Of a DNA stretch of 64,000 nucleotides, positions 17,586 to 25,289 are shown one piece after another (position 1 is the first letter of the stretch; each line of letters begins with the position of its first letter). The notes under the pieces were generated by a model. That model did not search any database, was not told the DNA's origin, and saw only the letters and a program-made list of their open reading frames with translations. The stretch is from an uncultured Prevotellaceae bacterium (GTDB lineage: Bacteria > Bacteroidota > Bacteroidia > Bacteroidales > Bacteroidaceae), in NCBI GenBank assembly GCA_900316475.1, contig ONDA01000021.1:1-64000 (forward strand). The letters run 5' to 3'. The position numbers and the translations under genes are program-made.

Positions 17586-18293
17586 ATGGCAAATGATTAC
17601 TTCCGTTTTCGTCATTTCACGGTTTATCACGACCGTTGTGCCATGAAGGTAGGCACCGATGGAACGCTGCTTGGCGCCTGGGCGCGAGGTGGCCAGACGG
17701 TGCTCGACATTGGCACGGGTACTGGCTTGATAGCGCTGATGATGGCGCAACGTTTCCCCGATGCCACGATTTGGGGCATCGATATCGACAGCGAGGCGGT
17801 GGGGCAGGCACGAGCGAACGTTGCCGGCTCGCCTTTCCGCAACATCGGGATTTTGGAGGCCGACGTCAGGACTTTTACGCCGATAGTGCCAACGGCCTGC
17901 TTGTCCTTCGATGCCATCGTCAGCAACCCGCCGTATTTCGACAGTTCGCTGGAGTGTCCTGATGGTCAGCGCACGCTGGCACGCCACACGGCTTCGCTGT
18001 CGTATCGCGACTTGATGCAGTCCGTCTGTCGTCTGCTGGCCGATGGGGGCGAGTTCTCTGTCGTCATTCCCTTCGACTGCAAGGCGCGAATGGAGGCCGA
18101 GGCCACTTTGACGGGCCTGTTCAAGGTGCGTGAATGTGCCGTTAAGACCACGCCGCGCAAACAGCCTCGCCGCTATCTGATGGCCTTTCGCAAGCATCCT
18201 GCCGACTTGGAATTGGAGGAAGGTGTTATTGAAACTTCTCCCAATGTCCGTTCTTCGTGGTATCAAGAACTGACAAAAGACTTTTACCTATGA
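17586..18293 (+). CDS. trmN6: tRNA1(Val) adenine-37 N6-methyltransferase (YfiC/TrmN6)
   Basis: 235 residues from ATG 17586; a TTG four codons earlier falls inside the promoter. The N-terminus FRFRHFTVYHDRCAMKVGTD is the YfiC signature. The SAM site is LDIGTGTGLIALMMAQR (about 35-51), and the N6-adenine methyltransferase motif NPPYF is near residue 120. The protein methylates A37 of tRNA1(Val). It overlaps the next gene by 4 bases (ATGA), which suggests a two-gene operon. Confidence 0.88.
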   Translation: MANDYFRFRHFTVYHDRCAMKVGTDGTLLGAWARGGQTVLDIGTGTGLIALMMAQRFPDATIWGIDIDSEAVGQARANVAGSPFRNIGILEADVRTFTPIVPTACLSFDAIVSNPPYFDSSLECPDGQRTLARHTASLSYRDLMQSVCRLLADGGEFSVVIPFDCKARMEAEATLTGLFKVRECAVKTTPRKQPRRYLMAFRKHPADLELEEGVIETSPNVRSSWYQELTKDFYL

Positions 18294-19045
18294 AAATAAC
18301 GATTTTTCAAACTGACACCATTTGGGGACAACCCGATGAAAACGTCAAAAACGTGCAACGGCTATTTGACGAAAATCACGGTTCCGATTTGTATGTGCTG
18401 CCTGAAATGTGGGCTACGGGATTTGCCACAGAGCCACAAGGTCTTGCAGAAAACACCGATTCCATCGCCCTCCGATGGATGCAGCAGACGGCCAGAGCCC
18501 ATCAATGCGCCTTCAGCGGCAGCCTGCTGATACATGCTTCTGACGGCACCTACCGCAATCGTCATTATTTTGTCACGCCCGAGGGCACCGTTTTCTACGA
18601 CAAGCACCACCTCTTCACCTATGGCCACGAAGACGCGTACATCACGCCGGGAACGGAGCACGTTGTCGCCTTATGGCAGGGGCGCCGTTTCCTGCTTCTG
18701 ACGTGCTATGACCTGCGTTTCCCCCTGTGGTCTCGCTATGGCCGTGCTGGCCAGTACGATGCCATCATCGTGTCAGCCAACTGGCCTGAAAGCCGTCAGC
18801 AGGCGTGGCGGGTGCTGACGCGGGCACGTGCCATCGAGAATCAGTGTTACTTGATTGGAGCTAATCGCGTGGGCAACGACCAGTTCTGTCATTACCGCGG
18901 CGAGAGCCTTGTCTGCGACTCCAAGGGCGACACGTTGGCAGAGACAACTCCCAACCAGCAGCAAGCGCTGACAACGAGTCTTGACTTTGAGAAATTAGAC
19001 GCCGTAAGAGGGCGTTTTAAAGTGTTGGAGGATAGGGATTTGTAG
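18290..19045 (+). CDS. Carbon-nitrogen hydrolase, omega-amidase (YafV/Nit2-like)
   Basis: 251 residues from ATG 18290. The nitrilase-superfamily triad is visible: Glu in VLPEMWATGF near residue 42, Lys in YDKHHLF near 107, and Cys in LLTCYDLRFPLW near 142. The closest known relatives hydrolyse 2-oxoglutaramate and 2-oxosuccinamate (YafV, Nit2), recycling by-products of transamination. The extended RFPLWSRYG segment favours this branch over other nitrilases. It is translationally coupled to trmN6 and converges on the adenylating enzyme gene with a 1-base gap. Confidence 0.82.
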   Translation: MKITIFQTDTIWGQPDENVKNVQRLFDENHGSDLYVLPEMWATGFATEPQGLAENTDSIALRWMQQTARAHQCAFSGSLLIHASDGTYRNRHYFVTPEGTVFYDKHHLFTYGHEDAYITPGTEHVVALWQGRRFLLLTCYDLRFPLWSRYGRAGQYDAIIVSANWPESRQQAWRVLTRARAIENQCYLIGANRVGNDQFCHYRGESLVCDSKGDTLAETTPNQQQALTTSLDFEKLDAVRGRFKVLEDRDL

Positions 19046-19046
19046 C

Positions 19047-20354
19047 CTAACGGTAAAACTTTCGGTTTAACTTGCCGTTGTAGGTTCTTTCTACGTGGTC
19101 AACCTGCTCGTAGAGCATAGGTACCTTGTAGATTTCCAACCGTCCTTTCAGGTGTAGGGCTATGCGCCGCTTGTTCAGTTGGCAACCGTCGGCCATGACC
19201 ACCAACAGCTTAAGGGCATGCCCCGTGACGGGGTGTGCGGCAGAGATGCAGATACAGTCTTTCACCTCTGGTAACAGCAGGGCAGCGTCCTCTACTTCTG
19301 TCGGTGCCACCTTGTACCCTCCTACATTGATGACGTCGTCCTGGCGCCCGCCAATATGCAGGCGTCCCTGTTCGTCGATACGTCCCAAGTCAGACATATA
19401 TACCGTGTCGCCACGCAGGACGGTGGCCGTCAGTTCGGGTTCTCCGATATAACCGCTCATCAGCGTGTCGCCCTGGCACGATATGCGGCCCTCGGGGGTG
19501 ATGATGATGCGTGAGTGTGGCATCGTCTTGCCTAAACATCCGGCTATGCACTCACCGTCGTTGTAGTTATAGGTACTGATGATGCCCGTTTCCGTTGATG
19601 CATAGGTGTTGTAAAGTCTCGTCTTGGGCAACAGCCGGCAGAGTTCCTGCATGTCAGAGTGGGGCAGTGGGGCGCCTCCGCACTCGATGAAATCTATCTT
19701 TTCTGCGTAGGATGCAAGTCTTTCGGCGCTGAACTGCATCAGCATACGTACGCTGGCCGGTACGAAGAAAGTGGCCATCTTCGTGGCGGGATAGTCAAGT
19801 GCGCCGAAGAAAGCGTTCATATCCCTCATGCCGTCGATGATGTATAATGTTGCGCCCAGCATGATGACGGGATAAATCTTCGACAGGCTGCCGATGTGGT
19901 TCAGCGGGCCGTTGATGATGAACACCAGCTCGTGTGAGAAAAGTTGTCCGGCAATCAGGTTCTCGGCGTCGGCCACAATGGTGCGATGACTGATCATCAC
20001 GCCCTTCGAACGCCCGGTAGTGCCTGTGGTGTAGAGCACGTCTGCGATGCCTTCGGGAACAGTGGCAGAATTGAGTTTTTGCTCCAATTCATCGATGATT
20101 TCCTGCGGGGTGTCCTTCTCCATCGGGGCAGCCACGGCACCAGCGATATGGATGGCGAAGTAGTCGACGACGAAGCCGATGGTTGGCGAAGCCCTGAACA
20201 GTACGACTTGGCCCCGGCGGTCGGCATAGTGGGCTGAACGCGCCAGGCAGCGTTCGTAGAGCTGCAGGTATGAGCACGACTCTGCCCCGCAGACAATCGC
20301 TGTTTTATCGGGGTAGAGACGTGCGTCTTGTTCGAGATAGTCTTCTAAAATCAT
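19047..20354 (-). CDS. Class I adenylate-forming enzyme (AMP-dependent ligase), partner of an ACP
   Basis: 435 residues. Core motifs are present: YTTGTTGRSKGVMISH (P-loop, about 111-126), NTYASTETG (near 245), SDLGRIDEQGRLHIGGRQDD, and the catalytic Lys motif YNGKLNRK near the C-terminus. It is short for the family (500-550) because the N-terminal subdomain is reduced. Such enzymes activate a carboxylic or amino acid and load it on CoA or on a carrier protein. The ATG overlaps the stop of the carrier protein gene by 4 bases (ATGA), so I infer that the ACP is its acceptor. The acyl substrate is unknown; CoA ligase activity is the alternative. Confidence 0.8.
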   Translation of the reverse strand: MILEDYLEQDARLYPDKTAIVCGAESCSYLQLYERCLARSAHYADRRGQVVLFRASPTIGFVVDYFAIHIAGAVAAPMEKDTPQEIIDELEQKLNSATVPEGIADVLYTTGTTGRSKGVMISHRTIVADAENLIAGQLFSHELVFIINGPLNHIGSLSKIYPVIMLGATLYIIDGMRDMNAFFGALDYPATKMATFFVPASVRMLMQFSAERLASYAEKIDFIECGGAPLPHSDMQELCRLLPKTRLYNTYASTETGIISTYNYNDGECIAGCLGKTMPHSRIIITPEGRISCQGDTLMSGYIGEPELTATVLRGDTVYMSDLGRIDEQGRLHIGGRQDDVINVGGYKVAPTEVEDAALLLPEVKDCICISAAHPVTGHALKLLVVMADGCQLNKRRIALHLKGRLEIYKVPMLYEQVDHVERTYNGKLNRKFYR

Positions 20355-20587
20355 GTTTCCTGAAGTTTGCGCTCCACCATAGCCACGATGTTGTCCAACG
20401 TTTTCAGGTTCTTAGGCGTCGCATCGATGGCTTCCAGCTTGATACCATATTTGTCGGACAACGACATCAGGATAGTGGTGACGTCCAGCGAATTGAGTTC
20501 AGCAAACAGAAAGTCGCTGTCAAAGTCTACCAAAGGTAGCAAATCTTCTAAGAGTGCTCTGATTTCTTCTTTCACAACAGTTGTCAC
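20351..20587 (-). CDS. Acyl/peptidyl carrier protein
   Basis: 78 residues, four-helix carrier protein size. The phosphopantetheine attachment site is Ser33 in ELNSLDVTTILMSL; the common DSL motif is NSL here. The next helix, SDKYGIKLEAIDATPKNLKTLDNIVAMVERK, fits the ACP fold. It lies 11 bases after carB on the same strand and overlaps the adenylating enzyme gene. The pairing resembles DltC with DltA, or stand-alone loading systems, rather than the housekeeping fatty acid ACP, which is normally with fab genes. Confidence 0.83.
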   Translation of the reverse strand: MTTVVKEEIRALLEDLLPLVDFDSDFLFAELNSLDVTTILMSLSDKYGIKLEAIDATPKNLKTLDNIVAMVERKLQET

Positions 20588-20598
20588 TTTTCACGTTT

Positions 20599-23500
20599 TC
20601 AATTATTATACTCCTGCCACGACTTAATCTGGATGTCTTCCAGCTTCATGGCGGTAAATGCCTCGATGAAGGCTTTGGCCAGACGGACGTTGGTCATCAG
20701 GGGGATATTGTGGTCGATAGCGCCGCGGCGAATGCGGTAGCCATTGGTCAGCTCGCGCTTCGTGTGGTTCTTCGGCACGTTGACGATGAGGTCGAACTTG
20801 TGCTCGGCAATCATGTCCATCACGTTGTTGGCACCCTCCTCGTCAGGCCAGCTCACGGGGGTGGCCTTCACGCCGTTGTCATTGAAGAACTTGGCCGTTC
20901 CGCCAGTGGCGTACACCTCGAAGCCCTTCTTCACCAAGTCCTGAGCTGGCTCTAAGAGCGACACCTTGCCCTTAGCACCACCCGAAGAGATGAGTACCGA
21001 CTTCTTTGGCAGACGATAACCTGTTGCTATCAAGGCGTTTAACAGTGCTTCGTTCAAGCTGTCGCCCAAGCATCCTACCTCACCCGTAGAACTCATGTCG
21101 ACACCCAGGACGGGGTCGGCATTCTGCAGACGGGCAAAGGAGAACTGGCTGGCTTTGACGCCGATGCGGTCGATGTCGAACTCGCTCTTGTCGGGACGCG
21201 AGTAGGGGGCGTCGAGCATAATCTTCGTGGCCGTCTCGATGAAGTTGCGCTTCAGTATCTTCGACACGAAGGGGAACGAACGCGAGGCACGCAGGTTACA
21301 CTCTATAACCTTCACCTCGCGGTTCTTGGCCAGGAACTGGATGTTGAACGGTCCTGAGATGTTCAGCTCCCTGGCAATCTTGCGCGAGATGTTCTTAATC
21401 TGCCGGATGGTGGAGTAGTAGATGTGCTGGGCGGGGAACACCATCGTAGCGTCGCCGGAGTGAACACCGGCGTACTCCACGTGCTCGGAGATGGCATACT
21501 CTATGACCTCACCCTTGTCGGCAACGGCATCAAACTCTATCTCCTTGGTCTCGGTCATGAACTTCGAGATGACGACGGGAAACTCCTTTGACACCTCGGT
21601 GGCCATGTTGAGGAAGCGGTGCAGCTCCTCGTCGTCGTAGCAGACGTTCATAGCCGCACCGGAGAGCACGTACGAGGGGCGTACGAGCACGGGGTAGCCC
21701 ACGTGGTTGACAAAGTCCTTCACGTCGTCGAACGACGTCAGCGCGCGCCATGCCGGCTGGTCTATGCCCAGCTTGTCGAGCATGGCCGAGAACTTGTCGC
21801 GGTTCTCAGCACGGTCGATGTTGACCGGACTGGTACCCAAGACGGGCACACCTTGACGGTGCAGCTTCATGGCCAGGTTGTTAGGTATCTGGCCGCCCAC
21901 CGAGACGATGACACCCTTCGGCGACTCCAGGTCGATGACGTCGAGCACGCGTTCCAACGACAGCTCGTCGAAATAGAGACGGTCGCACATGTCGTAGTCC
22001 GTAGACACGGTCTCGGGGTTGTAGTTTATCATGATAGACTTGTAGCCCAGCTTGCGCGCCGTGTTGATGGCGTTCACCGAGCACCAGTCGAACTCGACGC
22101 TGGAGCCTATGCGGTAGGCACCTGAGCCGAGCACCACCACCGACTTGTCGTTGTTGTAGTAGCTTATGTCGTGCTTCGGCGTGTAGGCTTTCGCATCGGG
22201 AGAACTGGCACCCACGCTGAAAGAATCTTGGAACGCGGGCGTGTGCGTGTACGTGAAATAGAGGTAGTTGGTCAGTTCGGGATGCTCGGAGGCCACGGTG
22301 GGAATGCGCTTCACCGAGGGCAGGATGCCGCGCTCCTTACGGTACTGGCGCACCTGCAGATTCTCTTTCTCCATATTCGTGGCCGTCGACTTCAGTACGA
22401 AGCGGGCTATCTGGAAGTCGCTGAATCCGGCACGCTTCACCTCTAACAGGAATTCGTCGGACAATTCTTCCAACTTGTTATAAGTCTGTAACTTATGCTT
22501 TAAGTCAACAATGTGCTTCAGCCGCTCCAGGAACCACACGTCAATCTTCGTTAGCTCCTCAATGCGCTCCACGCTGTAGCCTTCTTCCAAAGCCTGGGCG
22601 ATGGCGAAGATACGCAGGTCGGTGGGGTTGGCCAGTTCCTTGTCAAGGTCCTCAAACTTCGTGTGGTCGTTGCCCACGAAGCCGTGCATACCCTGACCAA
22701 TCATGCGCAGCCCCTTCTGAATCATCTCCTCGAACGAGCGGCCGATAGACATGATTTCGCCTACAGACTTCATCGATGAGCCTATCTGACGGCTGACACC
22801 GACGAACTTTGTCAGGTCCCAGCGCGGAATCTTGCAAATCATATAGTCGAGACTCGGAGCCACGTAGGCACTCGACGTCGTACCCATCTCGCCAATCTGG
22901 TCGAGGGTGTAGCCGAGGGCAATCTTTGCAGCCACGAAGGCCAGGGGATAGCCCGTAGCCTTCGATGCCAGTGCCGACGAGCGGCTCAGTCGGGCGTTGA
23001 TTTCAATGATGCGGTAGTCATTGGTCACGGCATTGAAGGCAAACTGAATGTTGCACTCGCCGACAATACCGAGGTGCTTCACGCAGCGGATGGTGATGTC
23101 CTGCAGCATCTTCACCTGCTCCTCTGTCAGCGAGCAGGTGGGAGCCACGACGATAGACTCGCCCGTGTGGATGCCTAAGGGGTCAAAATTCTCCATCGAG
23201 GCTACGGTGAAGCAGCGGTCGTTGGCGTCGCGGATGCACTCGAACTCAATCTCCTTCCAGCCCTTCAGGCTCTCCTCGACGAGAATCTGCGGGGCAAAGG
23301 TGAATGCCGACTCAGCCAGTTCTACAAACGCCTTTTCATCGGGACAGATGCCGCTTCCGAGACCACCGAGGGCGTAGGCCGAACGAATCATGATGGGGAA
23401 TCCTATCTCGCGGGCTGCCTTCAGGGCGTCATCCATGTTCTCAACGGCGTGGCTCACGGGCACCTTCAGGTCTACCTCGCCAAGCTTCTTGACGAAGAGG

Positions 23501-23883
23501 TCGCGGTCCTCGGTGTTCATAATGGCTTCAACGCTGGTTCCCAGCACCTCCACACCATATTCTTTCAGCACGCCGCTCTGGTAGAGCTCCGTGCCGCAGT
23601 TCAAGGCCGTCTGTCCGCCGAAGGCCAGGAGAATGCCGTCGGGACGCTCCTTCTTGATGATTTCAGTCACAAAGTAGGGGGTTACCGGCTGAAAATACAC
23701 CTTGTCGGCGATGCCTTCCGAAGTCTGGATGGTTGCAATGTTGGGGTTGACTAACACAGAGGAAATGCCTTCTTCGCGAAGCGCTTTCAGAGCTTGGGAG
23801 CCCGAATAGTCAAACTCGCCAGCCTGTCCGATTTTCAGGGCACCCGAACCAAGGACGAGCACCTTCTTCATTTGTTTTTTCAT
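20599..23883 (-). CDS. carB: Carbamoyl-phosphate synthase large subunit
   Basis: 1094 residues from ATG 23883, 37 bases after the promoter -7 box; the longer frame begins with a TTG inside that box. The two ATP-grasp halves each open with a nucleotide-binding start: KKVLVLGSGALKIGQAGEFD and, near residue 560, KSVVVLGSGAYRIGSSVEFD. The C-terminal MGS-like allosteric domain includes KVSLLEPAQDLVKKGFEVYATGGT. The enzyme makes carbamoyl phosphate for pyrimidines and arginine. The glutaminase subunit gene carA is not adjacent; the upstream side is repeat DNA. Downstream it leads into the ACP and adenylating enzyme genes. Confidence 0.95.
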   Translation of the reverse strand: MKKQMKKVLVLGSGALKIGQAGEFDYSGSQALKALREEGISSVLVNPNIATIQTSEGIADKVYFQPVTPYFVTEIIKKERPDGILLAFGGQTALNCGTELYQSGVLKEYGVEVLGTSVEAIMNTEDRDLFVKKLGEVDLKVPVSHAVENMDDALKAAREIGFPIMIRSAYALGGLGSGICPDEKAFVELAESAFTFAPQILVEESLKGWKEIEFECIRDANDRCFTVASMENFDPLGIHTGESIVVAPTCSLTEEQVKMLQDITIRCVKHLGIVGECNIQFAFNAVTNDYRIIEINARLSRSSALASKATGYPLAFVAAKIALGYTLDQIGEMGTTSSAYVAPSLDYMICKIPRWDLTKFVGVSRQIGSSMKSVGEIMSIGRSFEEMIQKGLRMIGQGMHGFVGNDHTKFEDLDKELANPTDLRIFAIAQALEEGYSVERIEELTKIDVWFLERLKHIVDLKHKLQTYNKLEELSDEFLLEVKRAGFSDFQIARFVLKSTATNMEKENLQVRQYRKERGILPSVKRIPTVASEHPELTNYLYFTYTHTPAFQDSFSVGASSPDAKAYTPKHDISYYNNDKSVVVLGSGAYRIGSSVEFDWCSVNAINTARKLGYKSIMINYNPETVSTDYDMCDRLYFDELSLERVLDVIDLESPKGVIVSVGGQIPNNLAMKLHRQGVPVLGTSPVNIDRAENRDKFSAMLDKLGIDQPAWRALTSFDDVKDFVNHVGYPVLVRPSYVLSGAAMNVCYDDEELHRFLNMATEVSKEFPVVISKFMTETKEIEFDAVADKGEVIEYAISEHVEYAGVHSGDATMVFPAQHIYYSTIRQIKNISRKIARELNISGPFNIQFLAKNREVKVIECNLRASRSFPFVSKILKRNFIETATKIMLDAPYSRPDKSEFDIDRIGVKASQFSFARLQNADPVLGVDMSSTGEVGCLGDSLNEALLNALIATGYRLPKKSVLISSGGAKGKVSLLEPAQDLVKKGFEVYATGGTAKFFNDNGVKATPVSWPDEEGANNVMDMIAEHKFDLIVNVPKNHTKRELTNGYRIRRGAIDHNIPLMTNVRLAKAFIEAFTAMKLEDIQIKSWQEYNN

Positions 23884-23919
23884 ATCAAAAGCTGAGTTTT
23901 GTAATTGCATTCTGGGCTG

Positions 23920-23951
23920 CAAAGGTACAAAGAAAATAGGATACCGCCAAA
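23920..23951 (-). promoter_or_regulatory. Promoter for carB-acp-ligase
   Basis: On the minus strand TTTG (23951-23948) and TACCTTTG (23927-23920) are separated by 20 bases. A second TTTG abuts the -7 box. The predicted leader is about 30 bases, too short for a riboswitch. Confidence 0.75.
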
Positions 23952-24041
23952 CATCTTTGCGTAAAAAATCTTATTCTGCAAGAAACGTGCATAAACATTG
24001 AATATGAACTAAAAACACACTTCGTATGACAAATGAAATTG

Positions 24042-24103
24042 CGCTTAATGTCACATGTCACATGTCACAATCGCCGCTTTCCCAGTGTTTACTGCGGAAA
24101 GCG
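24042..24103 (-). repeat. 62-base repeat, copy 3
   Basis: It starts CGCTTAATGTCACATGTCAC and ends GGAAAGCG, the reverse orientation to copies 1 and 2. The 20 or so bases after it (GATTTCAGAGCGTAG) are also nearly identical to those after the copy at 24771, so the repeated unit extends past 62 bases. Confidence 0.85.
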
Positions 24104-24234
24104 GCGATTTCAGAGCGTAGTGCTTAATGACAACAGTCGCTGCAAGCAGCGATTAAAAAAGTTGTCCTTGTTGTCCTTGTTGTCGTTTTAAAATAATAAG
24201 AAGGTTGTCGTTTTAAAATAAGGAGGTTGTCGTC

Positions 24235-24410
24235 TTACCGCTTCTCGATGACCGTGACCTTGCAGCGGTTGGGCATCGTCTGTGGCCTCACGGCGAAGTG
24301 CAGCCAGAAGCGGTTGAACTTCTTCTCTATGATGATTTCGTCCCGTGGGCTTCGAGGAAAGGATGAGGGAGTAAAGGCCGGACTCGTTGATGATGACAGT
24401 GTTCGGCTTT
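24235..24410 (-). pseudogene. Debris of a Bro-N domain (phage antirepressor-like) gene
   Basis: On the minus strand, 24403-24347 encodes NTVIINESGLYSLILSSKP, a good match to the core of the Bro-N domain (typically NExGLYxLIxxSxKP) of phage and plasmid antirepressors. The frame then shifts: directly after it, another frame encodes DEIIIEKKFNRFWLHFAVRP and runs to a stop at 24237-24235. I do not recognise that tail. Neither part has a start, so this is a fused remnant of two genes, probably from a lost mobile element. Confidence 0.6.
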
Positions 24411-24415
24411 AGTCC

Positions 24416-24441
24416 ATGGGGGGAACGTTTTGTTCCCCCAT
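24416..24441. repeat. GC-rich inverted repeat
   Basis: ATGGGGGGAAC against GTTCCCCCAT around a TTT loop, with one unpaired G. It lies directly upstream of the Bro-N debris and may be a leftover terminator; it has no T-run. Confidence 0.6.
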
Positions 24442-24538
24442 CTTGTCCTCTTTGTCAACATGGAGGATAAGACCACTGCACCGATTCAGTGCGGTGGTAC
24501 CATAACATGTTACATTAAGGAGCGTTCGTCAAAAATGC

Positions 24539-24600
24539 CGCTTTCCGCAATAAACACTGGGGAAGCGGCGATTGTTACACGTTACATGTTACATTAAGCG
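24539..24600 (+). repeat. 62-base repeat, copy 4 (left arm of a large inverted repeat)
   Basis: It runs from CGCTTTCCGC to ACATTAAGCG. It pairs with 24771-24832 across the 52-base palindrome, with about 54 of 62 positions complementary. Confidence 0.88.
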
Positions 24601-24643
24601 TTTTTTATTTCGCAGTTTTCAAAATGGGAAAAAAGGGGGCTCG

Positions 24644-24695
24644 ATATTTTATATTATATATATAATATATATATTATATATATAATATAAAATAT
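24644..24695. repeat. Perfect 52-base AT palindrome
   Basis: The sequence from ATATTTTATATTATATATAT to its complement is fully self-complementary over all 52 bases. It lies centrally between the two 62-base arms. Confidence 0.9.
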
Positions 24696-24770
24696 TATTA
24701 TATGAATTTTAATAAAAAATTCCTTCTCTTCTCCTTCTCCCCGTCTTCTCCATTTTTGCAGTTGAAATTG

Positions 24771-24832
24771 CGCTTAATGTAACATGTAACATGTAACAAT
24801 CGACGTAACCCCAGTGTTTATCCCGTAAAGCG
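24771..24832 (-). repeat. 62-base repeat, copy 5 (right arm)
   Basis: It starts CGCTTAATGTAACATGTAAC and ends CCCGTAAAGCG. It is in inverted orientation to copy 4. The GTTACATGTTACATTAAGCG half is conserved best; the hairpin half has drifted. Confidence 0.88.
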
Positions 24833-24896
24833 ACGATTTCAGAGCGTAGGGCTTAATGTAACATTCATAGTGCGCAGTGGGCAAAAGGGTGGGGCG

Positions 24897-25130
24897 CTGC
24901 GCGGGGCGGACGGGAAATTTTCGCGATTGTTCCCGAAAATTTGACGGCCGTTCGCGAAATTTTCGCGGTGAACGGGAGTACGGGTTTAGACAGGAGTACA
25001 GGAGGACTTTAGACAAGAGTACAAGAGAACAGGAGACTTTTTTAGACAAGAGTACAGGAGGACTTTTTGGACAAGAGTACAAGAGAACAGGAGGACTTTT
25101 GACAGGAGAACAGGAGGACAGGAGAAGACT
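24897..25130. repeat. Second GC-rich module with GGAGTACAGGAGGAC tandem array
   Basis: Bases of about 24910-24975 nearly repeat the module at 637-694: CCCGAAAATTTGACGGCCG, then CGCGAAATTTTCGCG, then ACGGGAGTACGGG. Five units of ACAGGAGTACAGGAGGAC or ACAAGAGTACAAGAGAAC separated by T-runs follow. The order and strand relative to the downstream gene are as in the first stretch. Confidence 0.85.
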
Positions 25131-25216
25131 ACGCCATTGCCATTGGTTGTGTAAATGGGGATTCTGAGAAGACGTTAGATTTTCGGCGTCGGGTGTGGCT
25201 TTTTTAACGAAAATAT

Positions 25217-25247
25217 TTTGTGGTGTACGGATTTCTTCGTACCTTTG
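25217..25247 (+). promoter_or_regulatory. Promoter for the GH3 lipoprotein
   Basis: TTTG 25217-25220 and TACCTTTG 25240-25247 with a 19-base spacer. The leader is about 35 bases and A-rich just before the ATG. Confidence 0.8.
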
Positions 25248-25289
25248 CATCTATAAAACCCATAAGAACAAAAAACCCCTGATAGCAAG

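Larger units (their letters stand above)
23952..25216. other. Gene-free repeat-rich stretch with gene debris
   Basis: About 1.3 kb between the carB and GH3 promoters. It holds three 62-base repeats, a 52-base perfect palindrome, a GTTGTCCTT tandem tract (about 24155-24235), Bro-N gene debris, a GGGGGAAC hairpin, and the GC-rich module with its GGAGTACAGGAGGAC array. Long reading frames here, such as the minus-strand one across 24774-25250, follow the repeats and are not credible genes. Confidence 0.85.

Noticed and set aside
24144-24235. GTTGTCCTT and GGTTGTCGTTTTAAAATAA short tandem tract as a regulatory array
   Set aside because: Only two to three imperfect units in debris-rich DNA, with no promoter or gene in reach; treated as low-complexity remains.
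24774-25250. 158-residue minus-strand reading frame rich in SPPVLLYSC repeats
   Set aside because: Its sequence is the translation of the GGAGTACAGGAGGAC array and the 62-base repeat arm. It has no domain and no promoter, and the matching array at 690-820 does not keep the frame.
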